Source: Escarpia spicata
Taxonomy: Eukaryota > Annelida > Polychaeta > Sabellida > Siboglinidae
Reading direction: 5' to 3'
DNA: 64,000 bases
Assembly (NCBI GenBank): GCA_963995525.1
Contig: OZ023214.1
Location: forward strand, 12,727,771 to 12,791,770
Shown: positions 11,441 to 23,819 of the stretch, piece after piece
Layout: every line of letters begins with the position of its first letter
Numbering within the stretch: position 1 is the stretch's first letter
Notes under the pieces: model-generated
The model's input: the letters and a program-made list of their open reading frames with translations, nothing else
Told to the model about the DNA's origin: nothing
Database searches by the model: none
Program-made: the position numbers and the translations under genes

Positions 11441-13840
11441 ATTGTTAAATGACTGTGTTGCAAAATGTCCATGGGCTGAATGTGTAGTTCCTGTGACACA
11501 ATAGCTTCAAAATATGCCACCTGGTAATTACCATCGCGGGTGAATTCGTTTCTGGTCTATCTATCTTTGTTTCATTGTCAGTGAACAGTTGCCAACTTCC
11601 ACATGTATCTTTCTATGTTCATTGATTTTCATGAACCACTGGCATTTCATCAACAAGATTTGAGTGGGTTTTTTAACCAGCATTTCTTTGTATATATTTA
11701 TTAACATGTTTTATTTATTTTCTTTAAGGACTTTATCTTGTTAGATAATGCAGTGGTTATGAAATCATTATATGGCATCAAAGTAAGCGATTTGTTTGAA
11801 TTTGTCAAGGGTGTTTGTAAATTATTTAAATATGACTAGATACAACATGTAAACTAAATTATTGTCAAATTTAATATTACTGTAATTCCTCCTGTGTGCA
11901 TAGAATGCACTACAATTTTATACATGTTAAACAGTATTACTGCTCATGTTATGAAGTATGTATATTTCAATGTAGTGACATGTTAACATTGTAAATTTCA
12001 AATAAATTTTACTTTTCAGACCTATTTATAATGTACTGTAGTTGGGTAAGAGTTCAGAAATTATAATTGTTTTCTTATGGACAATCATATATATGTCTAC
12101 ACAATACGTAGGAATTAATTGTTTAACTTATATTGTTCATATATAAATTGTCAAATTTAGCCTTGTTTAACAGTACTTTTTTCATTCTTGTATTATAGAA
12201 GTAACTAAAATATCACATAAGTACACGGTTACTATATTGATAAAATGTAATATGTGTAAATGTGTGATACACAATCTTACATGTATAATACTACATAACC
12301 TGGATTATTTCATGTTAAGATAATTTACGAACAAGTCTGTGTGTGATAGACATGTAAATGTTATGTTCACATTGCATGGACAGTGAACACGGGCACGGCT
12401 GGTTTGTTTGTGAAGAACACAATGATGTTTAAAGGAAATAAAAATAAGGCATTAGCACAATAACTCATTCTGACGCTCGTTTCGACCCAAAAGCTATACT
12501 TGTAAACATGCTCTGAGTGCATGGAAAGGGTCGGCCTGATGCGAGTTTGAGTCATAAGTGACGCCACATCTGGGCATCCCGAAAAGCGTGCCAAAATATG
12601 CATATTCGAAAATGTCCGGAGGCACAGCATAAAATGAAGAATTTCTAATTAATTGATTTGTTTTTATTTTTTGGCTTGGTGGACATGGAAATAGATAGCA
12701 GGATGTAACATAACTTGAATTCAAGCAATAGGTGTTTTTATTCCCTTTAACAGAGAGGGATGGCATATCAGCGAATGTCACAATAAAATATCTGCACTAA
12801 TTTGCAGACATAACTTTACCCATGTATACTGTATCAATGTATGTCTCCGCTTCTTTATTTATGTGATATGTCATACATGACAGCTAGTTCCCAAAGCATT
12901 GTGGCATTTGGCTGATACCAAAATATACAAGTAAGGGTCTTTATATATGTGACAGCAGAGTCACTCACATGCAACACTGGTAATGAAGTGTAATATACAT
13001 AACAGTCATACAAGTGTTTCAGTGTTATTATAATATTTTAATCAAATATTAAATGTTGACATATACATCATGCAGATATAACAAATGCATGCTTCACAAC
13101 AGTCATATTATTGACAGAACTCCATAATTTTGACATTACTACTTTAATTAAATTGAAAGTGTGAGCTGGCCTTTCATTGTAGATGTGGACATGCACATTT
13201 AAATAAATCATATACAATGTTCACAATTACATACAGGTGTATATATACACACACAGTTAGGTATGTATATATTATTAATGATGATATGATATTACATAAA
13301 TCAGTTATACTTATAAAAACAACCTATATTTCTGGAAATATTGATACTTGACATAACTTAAGCCATAACAACATTATAAAACATATAATATATTATTTCA
13401 TGACAAGTAACAATTTGTTTTTAAAATTAAAACGTTTTTATTCTACAAGATTTTTCAAAAATAGTAATATTTGTTAAGTTTTGTCATCTGTTATTATGCT
13501 GCTCATGTTTATGACAACTACATATTCTTAATATTTGTGTATACGGCAAATCAGGCGACGTTAACGTCAAATATGAAGAACATTATGATATACCACACAG
13601 AATTGTTATCCATACTGTTTACATGTTGCACGTGGCAATGACATGGGTGATATTACAACAATATAAGTTGTCGCACAAGAAACACAGCGAATCACAATAA
13701 CTTAGCATGATCTGCATTCTTCATGGCATCGGTCTTGCTTGTTCTGGCTCGATCATTGTTTTATTGTTACGGTTATCGTATCAATTTGTAAGATCACAAA
13801 TAATTTGTACCCATGATCGATTTGACGTTCAGCAAGGTGA
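11441..13840. other. AT-rich interior of the 7.5-kb element, no gene seen
   Basis: Low-complexity AT-rich DNA between the PIN-like gene and the right TIR. Small ORFs on both strands have no recognisable composition or motif. It may hold the 3' untranslated region and transposition signals of the element. Confidence 0.6.
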
Positions 13841-13991
13841 AGGTCGCCCACTATTTACGACTCGTGAACTCGGGTACCTTCGTTACTTTCGAGTTCACGA
13901 CTTGTGAATACGACTTGTGTGGTGTCTGGAATGCTATTTACGAGTGGTGAAGTCGTATTCACGACTTCACGAGGTGATTGGAACACAGCAT
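13840..13991. repeat. Right TIR and subterminal ACGACT/GTGAA repeats
   Basis: The motifs TTCACGACTT, TTTACGACTCGTGAA, GTGAATACGACTTG and GTGAAGTCGTATTCACGACT recur here, several as overlapping inverted repeats. The left end at 6477-6535 carries fewer. Such clusters are typical of transposase-binding regions, but binding is inferred. Confidence 0.6.
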
Positions 13992-14085
13992 CAGACAATG
14001 CCGTCCACCAGCATGAATCTTCTCAGCTATGCTGTTAATTTTGGAAAGTAGCAGGGCGGCGTTGTCGTGGGGTGACTACAGTACA

Positions 14086-15052
14086 GGCAACAACCACAAC
14101 AAATCAACCCGATCATCGCTTACAGACATTTCAGGAGCAACAGGCTGGACCCAATCTCTCAAACCCCCAACTGTGTGCCACCAAACGGAGCAAGCGGAGC
14201 GCCATGACCGTGTGGTTAATAAACACTCAGTCGGTGAGGAATAAAGTTACACCCCTTTCTGACTGTATTATCGAGCATGCCTTTGGCACCATGGCCTTCA
14301 CAGAAACATGGTTACACAATACTCCTGATGATGAGCATATTACCAAAGTCATGACAATTCCTGGCTACATGTTTACCCACTTCCGAGGGGACAGCACAAG
14401 ACCACCACGGCCAGAGGAGGTGGGGTTGCCACCCTCCACAAATCCAACATTAAGTTTGCATCAAAGCCCTGTCGTTCGACAACATTGAAGTCACACTTAG
14501 TGCTTCGTCAACGGTGAAACTGGCTGTGATCTTCTGTCATCAAAAGGAAACAGGTTCACAGTTGACCTCTTTCTGTGTGAATTCCAAGACTTCCTTCAGC
14601 ACTACATGGTCAAATCTCAGAACATCCTTCAACTTCCACTATGAAGACCCATTTGACGCTGATGCTTCCCGCTTCCGTGACATTCTTTCGAGCCACTCTC
14701 ACTGCCACCAAGTGTCGGTACCCACTCACTTGGATGGGCATACGTTAGACTTGATAATCATCAAATTAACGGACAATCTGGTATCAAAGACTATTGTATC
14801 TGACATGTCGCTGTCCATTGTGGTCTAAATCTGTCAAAACCTCAGCCGCTTTGACGTTCGGTGCTATACAGGAACTATGCTGCCATCGATAAACATATGC
14901 TCCAAGTCGACATTGAGGCGTCAACTCTGTGCCTTGGCCCTGCCACCTCAACAGCCAGACTCTTCGATCAATACGACACTACCGTGTCAGCTCTATTAGA
15001 CAAACATGCACCAGTTCAGACACGAACCATCACGGTGCGATCCAACGTGGAC
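14086..15052 (+). pseudogene. L2/CR1-like LINE endonuclease domain, left-arm copy
   Basis: AP-endonuclease blocks appear in order: MTVWLINTQSVRNK (usual N-x-R/Q-S), FGTMAFTETWLHN (the catalytic ET-W motif), a GGGVA-type block recovered only in a shifted frame near 14415, VTLSASSTVKLAV, FNFHYEDP, HLDGHTLDLII and the linker ALLDKHAPVQTRTITVR. It stops abruptly at 15052, where antisense RT sequence begins. The usual GDFN motif is not clear (weak in FNFHYEDP). Frameshifts make it inactive. Confidence 0.78.
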
Positions 15053-15845
15053 TCTCTGTAGCTTGTCCAGTAGCTGATTAGGTACACCATAAAGGAGGCC
15101 ATTTCCATAGTCCAGTCGTTACATGATGAGGGAGTGAACCAGGAGTTCAGTAGCATGTTGTATCAAGCAATCTCCGATGGAACGAATCCGATGTAGACGA
15201 CAGTGTACTACCTGACACAGTTTTGACACTTGAGATTTCATACTGAGCTCACTGTCAAACATCACTCCAATGTTGCGAGAGACAGCAGAAGTCTTGAGGA
15301 TGCTGTCATCAATGACATTAGTCAGACTGTGTTTGCTGGCCGAGCTCTGTGTAGTGATCACAAACACTTCAGTCTTATCGTCGTTCGGCTGAAGACGATG
15401 ATGAGTCATCCAAGCTTTAAGTTCTCACACACAGAGCAGTCGTTTCATAGTGTCCCGAATAGAATGTAAACAAACTGGTCCTCTTGTAGCACTCCGTGGA
15501 GCAGCTCCGACGGGTCTGACTGGGTTTGGTCTAGACAGACAGTCTGAGTCCTCGGTGTCAGGTATGACTAAAACCATTAATGTGGACGCCGATGCCACAC
15601 GCGCTCCTCATGCACGCTAACAGCCGTTTATGATCTACAGTGTCAAACTCTGCTGATGGATCAAATAGGATCAGCACGATACCTCTCATATTGTCCAGGT
15701 TCATCGGTATATCATTCTGGATTCGCATCAGTGCAGTTTCAGTATCGTGATTCGGCTTATAGACAGATTGGACTTTTTACTGCAGATTGTTGCGTGAGAC
15801 ATGGTCTGTGAGTATGTTCAACACAACTCTCTCTGTCATCTTTAA
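15053..15845 (-). pseudogene. LINE reverse-transcriptase fragment, antisense, in palindrome spacer
   Basis: On the minus strand pieces read VYKPNHDTETALMRIQNDI, ILFDPSAEFDTVDHKRLLA, HHRLQPNDDKTEVFVITTQ, NIGVMFDSELSMKSQVSKLC and RLDYGNGLLYGVPNQLLDKL. These are the fingers/palm to thumb order of an L2/CR1-like RT. Stops and frameshifts are present and the YADD segment is not visible. It abuts the plus-strand endonuclease piece in the opposite orientation. Confidence 0.78.
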
Positions 15846-16852
15846 GTAATTTAAGTAAATTCTCTACTTGTGTCATTTGAACCTGCAACAGTTGATGAAG
15901 TTAATAAAAGAATTTTGTCATCCCCAAATAAGTCTTGGAAACTTAATCAATTTCCAACAATACTGCTGAAAGCATGTCTCGGTACATTAACTGGACCTAT
16001 AACAAATATTATAAATGCATCACGTTCCTCTGGATGTTTTCCTGATGATTTCCAATACGCCCATGTCATTCCATTTCTTAAGAAGTCATCTCTGCCTAAA
16101 CAAGACCTAAACAGTTATAGACCCATTTCTAACCCCAGCTTTATTTCCACAATACTAGAAAATGTGTTAACAAGTCGTCTAAGGTCTCACATTAGCACAA
16201 ATGTCTTATTAACTAATGTGTCACAATAAGCATGTAGACAGTTTCATTCAACAGCGACTGCCCTCTTAGAGGTTCGTAATGACATTAACTTGAACATTAA
16301 TAATGATAAAGTGACTGCACTTACCTTACTAGATCTCTCTCCCGCTTTTGACACGATTGATCACAACATTCTCATTGAACGCTTATTAAAGTGGTACAGC
16401 ATATATCGCACAGCTCTAAGCTGGTTTTCTTCATATCTAACTGATAGATGCCAAACTATAAATATTGGGAACTGCTTTTTGGATGTACTGCCGACTTTAT
16501 TTGGTGTTCCCCAGGGTTCTTGTCTTGTGCCTTTGCTTTTTACTCTTTACACTACGCCACTAAGTTATGTTATACAAAAACTTAACTTGGATCATCATCT
16601 TTATGCTGATGATACTCAGATCTACATTTCGTTGGCTACCCCGAATACAAATCACTCCCTTAACCAACTTAGTAATTGCCTTCAAGATATATTCCACTGG
16701 ATGACTGACTGCAAGTTGAAATTAAACGCAAATTAAACTGAATTGATCATTATTGGTACTCCAATGCAGCGCAGTAAACTTCATGGTTTTTTCCCTACGC
16801 ATATTTTGAATCAGTATATCACGCCAGCAACCAGTTCTCTGTAGCTTGTCCA
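15072..16852. other. Palindrome spacer made of LINE reverse-transcriptase pieces
   Basis: This is the only unpaired DNA between the arms (1781 bp). It contains an antisense RT fragment up to about 15845 followed by a sense RT fragment to about 16740. It is bracketed by a 17-bp direct repeat (15053-15069 and 16836-16852), the second copy of which forms a hairpin with the start of the right arm. Confidence 0.9.
15846..16835 (+). pseudogene. LINE reverse-transcriptase fragment, sense, in palindrome spacer
   Basis: The translation reads NKSWKLNQFPTILLKACLGT, YAHVIPFLKKSSLPKQDLNS, YRPISNPSFIS, TLLDLSPAFDTIDHNILIER, FGVPQGSCLVPLLFTLYTTP, HHLYADDTQIYIS and WMTDCKLKLNAN. This covers RT blocks through the catalytic YADD, with stops at 16227 and 16734. 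It is an L2-like clade, distinct in sequence from the antisense fragment beside it. No N-terminal endonuclease is attached. Confidence 0.85.
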
Positions 16853-16871
16853 ACTGGACAAGCTACAGAGA
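16836..16871. repeat. Perfect 17-bp hairpin with 2-bp loop at the palindrome axis
   Basis: The 17 bases at 16836-16852 (containing CTCTGTAGCTTGTCCA) are the exact reverse complement of 16855-16871, with AC between them. The same 17 bases also end the left arm at 15053-15069. On the minus strand they read as the LINE motif LLDKLQR, which is typical of CR1/L2 elements, so the sequence derives from LINE coding DNA. Confidence 0.93.
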
Positions 16872-17870
16872 GTCCACGTTGGATCGCACCGTGATGGTTC
16901 GTGTCTGAACTGGTGCATGTTTGTCTAATAGAGCTGACACGGTAGTGTCGTATTGATCGAAGAGTCTGGCTGTTGAGGTGGCAGGGCCAAGGCACAGAGT
17001 TGACGCCTCAATGTCGACTTGGAGCATATGTTTATCGATGGCAGCATAGTTCCTGTATAGCACCGAACGTCAAAGCGGCTGAGGTTTTGACAGATTTAGA
17101 CCACAATGGACAGCGACATGTCAGATACAATAGTCTTTGATACCAGATTGTCCGTTAATTTGATGATTATCAAGTCTAACGTATGCCCATCCAAGTGAGT
17201 GGGTACCGACACTTGGTGGCAGTGAGAGTGGCTCGAAAGGATGTCACGGAAGTGGGAAGCATCAGCGTCAAGTGGGTCTTCATAGTGGAAGTTGAAGGAT
17301 GTTCTGAGATTTGACCATGTAGTGCTGAAGGAAGTCTTGGAATTCACACAGAAAGAGGTCAACTGTGAACCTGTTTCCTTTTGATGACAGTAGATCACAG
17401 CCAGTTTCACCGTTGACGAAGCACTAAGTGTGACTTCAATGTTGTCGAACGACAGGGCTTTGATGCAAACTTAATGTTGGATTTGTGGAGGGTGGCAACC
17501 CCACCTCCTCTGGCCGTGGTGGTCTTGTGCTGTCCCCTCGGAAGTGGGTAAACATGTAGCCAGGAATTGTCATGATTTTGGTAATATGCTCATCATCAGG
17601 GGTATTGTGTAACCATGTTTCTGTGAAGGCCATGGTGCCAAAGGCATGCTCGATAATACAGTCAGAAAGGGGTGTAACTTTGTTCCTCACCGACTGAGTG
17701 TTTATTAACCACACGGTCATGGCGCTCCGCTTGCTCCGTTTGGTGGCACACAGTTGGGGGTTTGAGAGATTGGGTCCAGCCTGTTGCTCCTGAAATGTCT
17801 GTAAGCGATGATCGGGTTGATTTGTTGTGGTTGTTGCCTGTACTGTAGTCACCCCACGACAACGCCGCTT
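16872..17870 (-). pseudogene. L2/CR1-like LINE endonuclease domain, right-arm copy
   Basis: Mirror copy of 14086-15052 with a few substitutions (for example Leu for Phe in the YEDP block) and a 42-bp extra segment near its 5' part around 17875-17895. It ends at the axis hairpin. Confidence 0.78.
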
Positions 17871-20507
17871 GGTCGGTGGGTGGAATGACACCCCTGCTAC
17901 TTTCCAAAATTAACAGCATAGCTGAGAAGATTCATGCTGGTGGACGGCATTGTCTGATGCTGCGTTCCAATCACCTCGTGAAGTCGTGAATACGACTTCA
18001 CCACTCGTAAATAGCATTCCAGACACCACACAAGTCGTATTCACAAGTCGTGAACTCGAAAGTAACGAAGGTACCCGAGTTCACGAGTCGTAAATAGTGG
18101 GCGACCTTCACCTTGCTGAACGTCAAATCGATCATGGGTACAAATTATTTGTGATCTTACAAATTGATACGATAACCGTAACAATAAAACAATGATCGAG
18201 CCAGAACAAGCAAGACCGATGCCATGAAGAATGCAGATCATGCTAAGTTATTGTGATTCGCTGTGTTTCTTGTGCGACAACTTATATTGTTGTAATATCA
18301 CCCATGTCATTGCCACGTGCAACATGTAAACAGTATGGATAACAATTCTGTGTGGTATATCATAATGTTCTTCATATTTGACGTTAACGTCGCCTGATTT
18401 GCCGTATACACAAATATTAAGAATATGTAGTTGTCATAAACATGAGCAGCATAATAACAGATGACAAAACTTAACAAATATTACTATTTTAGAAAAATCT
18501 TGTAGAATAAAAACGTTTTAATTTTAAAAACAAATTGTTAGTTGTCATGAAATAATATATTATATGTTTTATAATGTTGTTATGGCTTAAGTTATGTCAA
18601 GTATCAATATTTCCAGAAATATAGGTTGTTTTTATAAGTATAACTGATTTATGTAATATCATATCATCATTAATAATATATACATACCTAACTGTGTGTG
18701 TATATATACACATGTATGTAATTGTGAACATTGTATATGATTTATTTAAATGTGCATGTCCACATCTACAATGAAAGGCCAGCTCACACTTTCAATTTAA
18801 TTAAAGTAGTAATGTCAAAATTATGGAGTTCTGTCAATAATATGACTGTTGTGAAGCATGCATTTGTTATATCTGCATGATGTATATGTCAACATTTAAT
18901 ATTTGATTAAAATATTATAATAACACTGAAACACTTGTATGACTGTTATGTATATTACACTTCATTACCAGTGTTGCATGTGAGTGACTCTGCTGTCACA
19001 TATATAAAGACCCTTACTTGTATATTTTGGTATCAGCCAAATGCCACAATGCTTTGGCAACTAGCTGTCATGTATGACATATCACATAAATAAAGAAGCG
19101 GAGACATACATTGATACAGTATACATGGGTAAAGTTATGTCTGCAAATTAGTGCAGATATTTTATTGTGACATTCGCTGATATGCCATCCCTCTCTGTTA
19201 AAGGGAATAAAAACACCTATTGCTTGAATTCAAGTTATGTTACATCCTGCTATCTATTTCCATGTCCACCAAGCCAAAAAATAAAAACAAATCAATTAAT
19301 TAGAAATTCTTCATTTTATGCTGTGCCTCCGGACATTTTCGAATATGCATATTTTGGCGCGCTTTTCGGGATGCCCAGATGTGGCGTCACTTATGACTCA
19401 AACTCGCATCAGGCCGACCCTTTCCATGCACTCAGAGCATGTTTACAAGTATAGCTTTTGGGTCGAAACGAGCGTCAGAATGAGTTATTGTGCTAATGCC
19501 TTATTTTTATTTCCTTTAAACATCATTGTGTTCTTCACAAACAAACCAGCCGTGCCCGTGTTCACTGTCCATGCAATGTGAACATAACATTTACATGTCT
19601 ATCACACACAGACTTGTTCGTAAATTATCTTAACATGAAATAATCCAGGTTATGTAGTATTATACATGTAAGATTGTGTATCACACATTTACACATATTA
19701 CATTTTATCAATATAGTAACCATGTACTTATGTGATATTTTAGTTACTTCTATAATACAAGAATGAAAAAAGTACTGTTAAACAAGGCTATATTTGACAA
19801 TTTATATATGAACAATATAAGTTAAACAATTAATTCCTACGTATTGTGTAGACATATATATGATTGTCCATAAGAAAACAATTATAATTTCTGAACTCTT
19901 ACCCAACTACAGTACATCATAAATAGGTCTGAAAAGTAAAATTTATTTGAAATTTACAATGTTAACTTGTCACTACATTGAAATATACATACTTCATAAC
20001 ATGAGCAGTAATACTGTTTAACATGTATAAAATTGTAGTGCATTCTATGCACACAGGAGGAATTACAGTAATATTAAATTTGACAATAATTTAGTTTACA
20101 TGTTGTATCTAGTCATATTTAAATAATTTACAAACACCCTTGACAAATTCAAACAAATCGCTTACTTTGATGCCATATAATGATTTCATAACCACTGCAT
20201 TATCTAACAAGATAAAGTCCTTAAAGAAAATAAATAAAACTTGTTAATAAATATATATAAAGAACTGCTGGTTAAAAAACCCACTCAAATCTTGTTGATG
20301 AAATGCCAGTGGTTCATGAAAATCAATGAACATAGAAAGAGACATGTGGAAGTTGGCAACTGTTCACTGACAATGAAACAAAGATAGATAGACCAGAAAC
20401 GAATTCACCCGCGATGGTAATTACCAGGTGGCATATTTTGAAGCTATTGTGTCACAGGAACTACACATTCAGCCCATGGACATTTTGCAACACAGTCATT
20501 TAACAAT

Positions 20508-23044
20508 TCAAACATCGTCATCGTCACTTTCCCCAGCAATAGGTGTCGGGTCCTCGGATTCATCTTCGTCCGCAATCTGGTTGGCACAGTTTTGCTTGCG
20601 ACACATCAGAGTACGTTTAAGACCATTTGCGTTGCATTGGCAGTCGTTGATATCGCATGCCCGGCTACAGTTGCATTTCATCAGCTCAAGAACAGTTGAC
20701 CTGTGTCATATCGCAGCCTGATAGTTGGCCAGTCTAGTATGCTGTTGGGGGCAGTCTCTGCAGGGTGGGAGGGATGATGAGCAAATATATTCCCCCTTGG
20801 CACAGAAAAGCTTGTACCGGCATTTGTTGACTCTAACGGTCGCTCCTTTGAGGCATATAGACTGCACACAAATGCCTCAAGCTTCTGGTTGACTTCATCC
20901 GAGACTTCACACGACTGTCCAAGATCCGTGAAACATTGTTGGTAAACTTCCTCTTTTCTCAATATTTTCAGAGGTCTAACCTTTCCTTTTCCTGAGAAGG
21001 AGCTGATGGAGTCGCATCCAGTAAATGCATGGTAGCTTATGAGTGCAGTGCATAGCTTTTTTCCTAATGTCGAAGCTACCTTGTCTATGTCTACAATCTT
21101 TTCCCGAGTTTTGGTTCCTCTCCTTTGGTAGAGGTGGCATGGGATATCGGACTTGAGAGCTAAGGCAAGCACCATTATGTCAGTGTCTTGAGCATTGATA
21201 ACAACATGGTTGTATCCACTTTTTGCTGCATCTACAGCATGGAGCAAGACCTTGGTGTCGGCCTCCTCATGTGTTGATGTGAGCTCATCAATCTCCACGC
21301 AGCTGCCTCTGGTTATTTTGAAGCATTTTTCTTCACAGGTCATGAATATAGTCTTGTTGCCGATGCTCTCCCTATGCTTCTCATCCTTCCATTCTTCAAT
21401 CAGAAATCATATGAGACTGCTTTTGCTGTATGGATCCTGCAGTAGTTTTCTCCATTGGCGGATTTCATGACCAGGTGCAAATGTCTTGAATCTGACTCCT
21501 TCATCTGATCGACGTTTTCTTCTCTCAGCATTCTTTATAGACACTTCTCTTTAGACATCGAACACAACATCAATTATATTAATGTCCCTGTCGTCATGTC
21601 AAGCTAAATCCAGTGCATTCTTTGATAACTGTGCAAATTTCTGACCTTCACCTTTGAAGCGTTGCAGAAGTGCCATCCCATCGATGATGTTTGCATTAGA
21701 CTGTGGCACAGTCTCAGCAGCTGATACGCCCTGTGCCAGAGCTTCAGGCAGATATGACTTGGTTATCTTTTGAACTGAACCATCCTGTCTCGCCAAACAT
21801 TGGGCCCAATGGGTACGCCAATACATCTTGTAGATCAACGCCACGAGCCTGTGCAGCGAGTATCATGTTCACAAATAGCCGCCGGTCAGCTTCCAGGACA
21901 GTCTGTTTACCCTTTTCAGGTGTCAGTTTAATCTTCTTCTTCAAGTCAGAAAATGTTTTCAACTTCAGCTTGTTAATTTTCTGAAGAAACGGCTGTTTCG
22001 GTGGATCTGTGTCGAGACGGTCCTTCTTGAATTTCTCAGTCCCTCTGAATGCGGCTAGCCTGAAGATCCGCATGGGTGAAATTTGTATTTGGCTGAGTGA
22101 CCATCTCTATTATTTGTTTCAAAGAAACTCTGAGGTCAAATTGTACCTGCTGACAGCTGAGGCTTTCAAGCTGAATCCTTTTGTACCTCCTGGAGTTTTG
22201 GTGTCCCTATTGACCGTTTCCTCAATTGTCTGGTCAACGGGGATTTTCCCAAAAGGATTTCTTGACCCACGTTGAACGGAGAAGCCTCCGTTTGACAGGT
22301 AAGCATGCGCATCTGGCTACTGGCTAGTTGGAACATTTGCGCCAAGTAGACTGAACCATAACTATGATATCCTGGGCAATGGAAGCTTTCTGCAACTCTG
22401 TACACTTGCTCGGGTTTGACTCGTCACTACGACCAGTAATTAACAGTTGTAAAAATTGAGAGATCGATTCTGGTATCCTGGCTGATTCTAAAGTCTGATT
22501 TGATGGTTGAGGTGGCCACTCTTCCTCAACTTTCTGCTCTTTGATGTCTGGTCTCAAGAAAACTGCCGCCTTTTTTTAGCATTGCTGATTAATCCGAGCC
22601 GGAAGATCTGAGGTCTTCCAGCTCCTTTCGCATCATCACATTCTCGAAGATCAGATGCTCCCTCGACAGATTGTCAGGGTAGACATAGAGTTTCCCCCTG
22701 TCATCTTGAATGAAGTGTAATGTTTCTTCAAATTCACTTTCAAGTTATCGACGGATGTACTTCTTTGTTGAATCTTCTACCTGATCGATGCCATGAGACT
22801 CGATTATGGATACAAGCTTCTGGGAGAGGTCCACCATCCTAACTGCTCTGGGATTGGTAAATAGATTGTTTCGGATGAAAGCAAATAGTTCATTATAGGA
22901 GTAATCCACAACAAACTTATAGTTCACGCCAAGGTCGTTTGAGTCTTCAATGTCTTTTGGCTTGTTGGTGTGTTTGGTGTAATCCTTATAGCACGTTCGG
23001 TGATAGAGTCTAATTATAACAAATCGAACGCTATGCTGCTGCAA
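20508..23044 (-). pseudogene. PIN-like/Cys-rich multi-copy protein, right-arm copy
   Basis: Same as 8930-11440 in reverse. The key difference is that the acidic motif here reads NAQDTDIMVL, the family-like form, while the left arm has NAQDNDIMVL. One short indel removes the in-frame end after AYPLGP. Other breaks are shared. Confidence 0.66.
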
Positions 23045-23819
23045 CTTACCTAACGGCTTTCATGTGCGCCCGTGACTGAACCTAAAGTGCTGCCATATGT
23101 TGGAAGACAATGATTATCTGCTCCTGTTGTCACTACCCCCCCCGCTGTCGTATTCTTTTTGATTTTACCGATATACTCAACCTTTACAGCTTTGGGCATA
23201 GGGAGGTGTCTTATAGCAAGGAAATCTCAAAATCACTCTTTTCTGCCTTTTTTCCTAAAAATGGCATTTAAAAACTGATGTTTTACCCCAAAACTGACCA
23301 TTCTGCCTAAATATATAGTACACAATGGTAACTGCAAAACTGCCTGGGTATCTCAGAATGGGTTTGCCATAGAAAGCACCCAAATATTTCATGTGAATCC
23401 TGAGATATGAATTTTTTTAAAGTTTTGTCACCAAAAAACGTATTTTTTGTCTCAAAATGGCCGTTTTCATGGCAAACGTTGAGAATTTTTTTGAATAAAT
23501 GGTACAAAACAATCACCACTTATACTGGTCATAACTTCCACTTTGGGATTTTTTCTAGCTGTACATTCCCTTTTTTAAAAGGACAATTTCAAAAAACGGG
23601 ATTTTACCCCAAAAAAGTATATTTTCCCACAAAAAAGGTATTAAGCTACCACTTGGGAATGTCCATCATACTAAAAAATTTGCCAAAAGTGATGATCTTT
23701 CAAAAAAATATAGTGAGCCTTTGTCCCTCAAAATGGTACCGGCATGTGAATTTTTGGGTATTGGCCCATGGCCTAACAGACAAATGAGGTATAATCAGAA
23801 TGTTCATTGACTTCCTGTT

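Larger units (their letters stand above)
6477..13991 (+). mobile_element. 7.5-kb TIR element with Harbinger-type and PIN-like genes, left-arm copy
   Basis: The ends are inverted repeats of roughly 50 bp. Starting from ATGCTGCGTTCCAATCACCT at 6477, the right end read in reverse starts ATGCTGTGTTCCAATCACCT, followed in both by CGTGAAGTCGT and a CACCACTCGT block. Inside are a decayed PIF/Harbinger nuclease (about 7150-8130) and a decayed multi-copy PIN-like/Cys-rich gene (about 8930-11440), both on the plus strand, then about 2.4 kb of AT-rich DNA. No clean 3-bp Harbinger target duplication is visible at these ends, so the superfamily of the whole element is open. The Harbinger part could instead be a nested passenger. 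Confidence 0.72.

Noticed and set aside
12367..12781. Overlapping minus-strand ORFs in the 7.5-kb element (and their mirror at 19167-19581)
   Set aside because: Two frames over the same bases, no family resemblance, AT-rich context.
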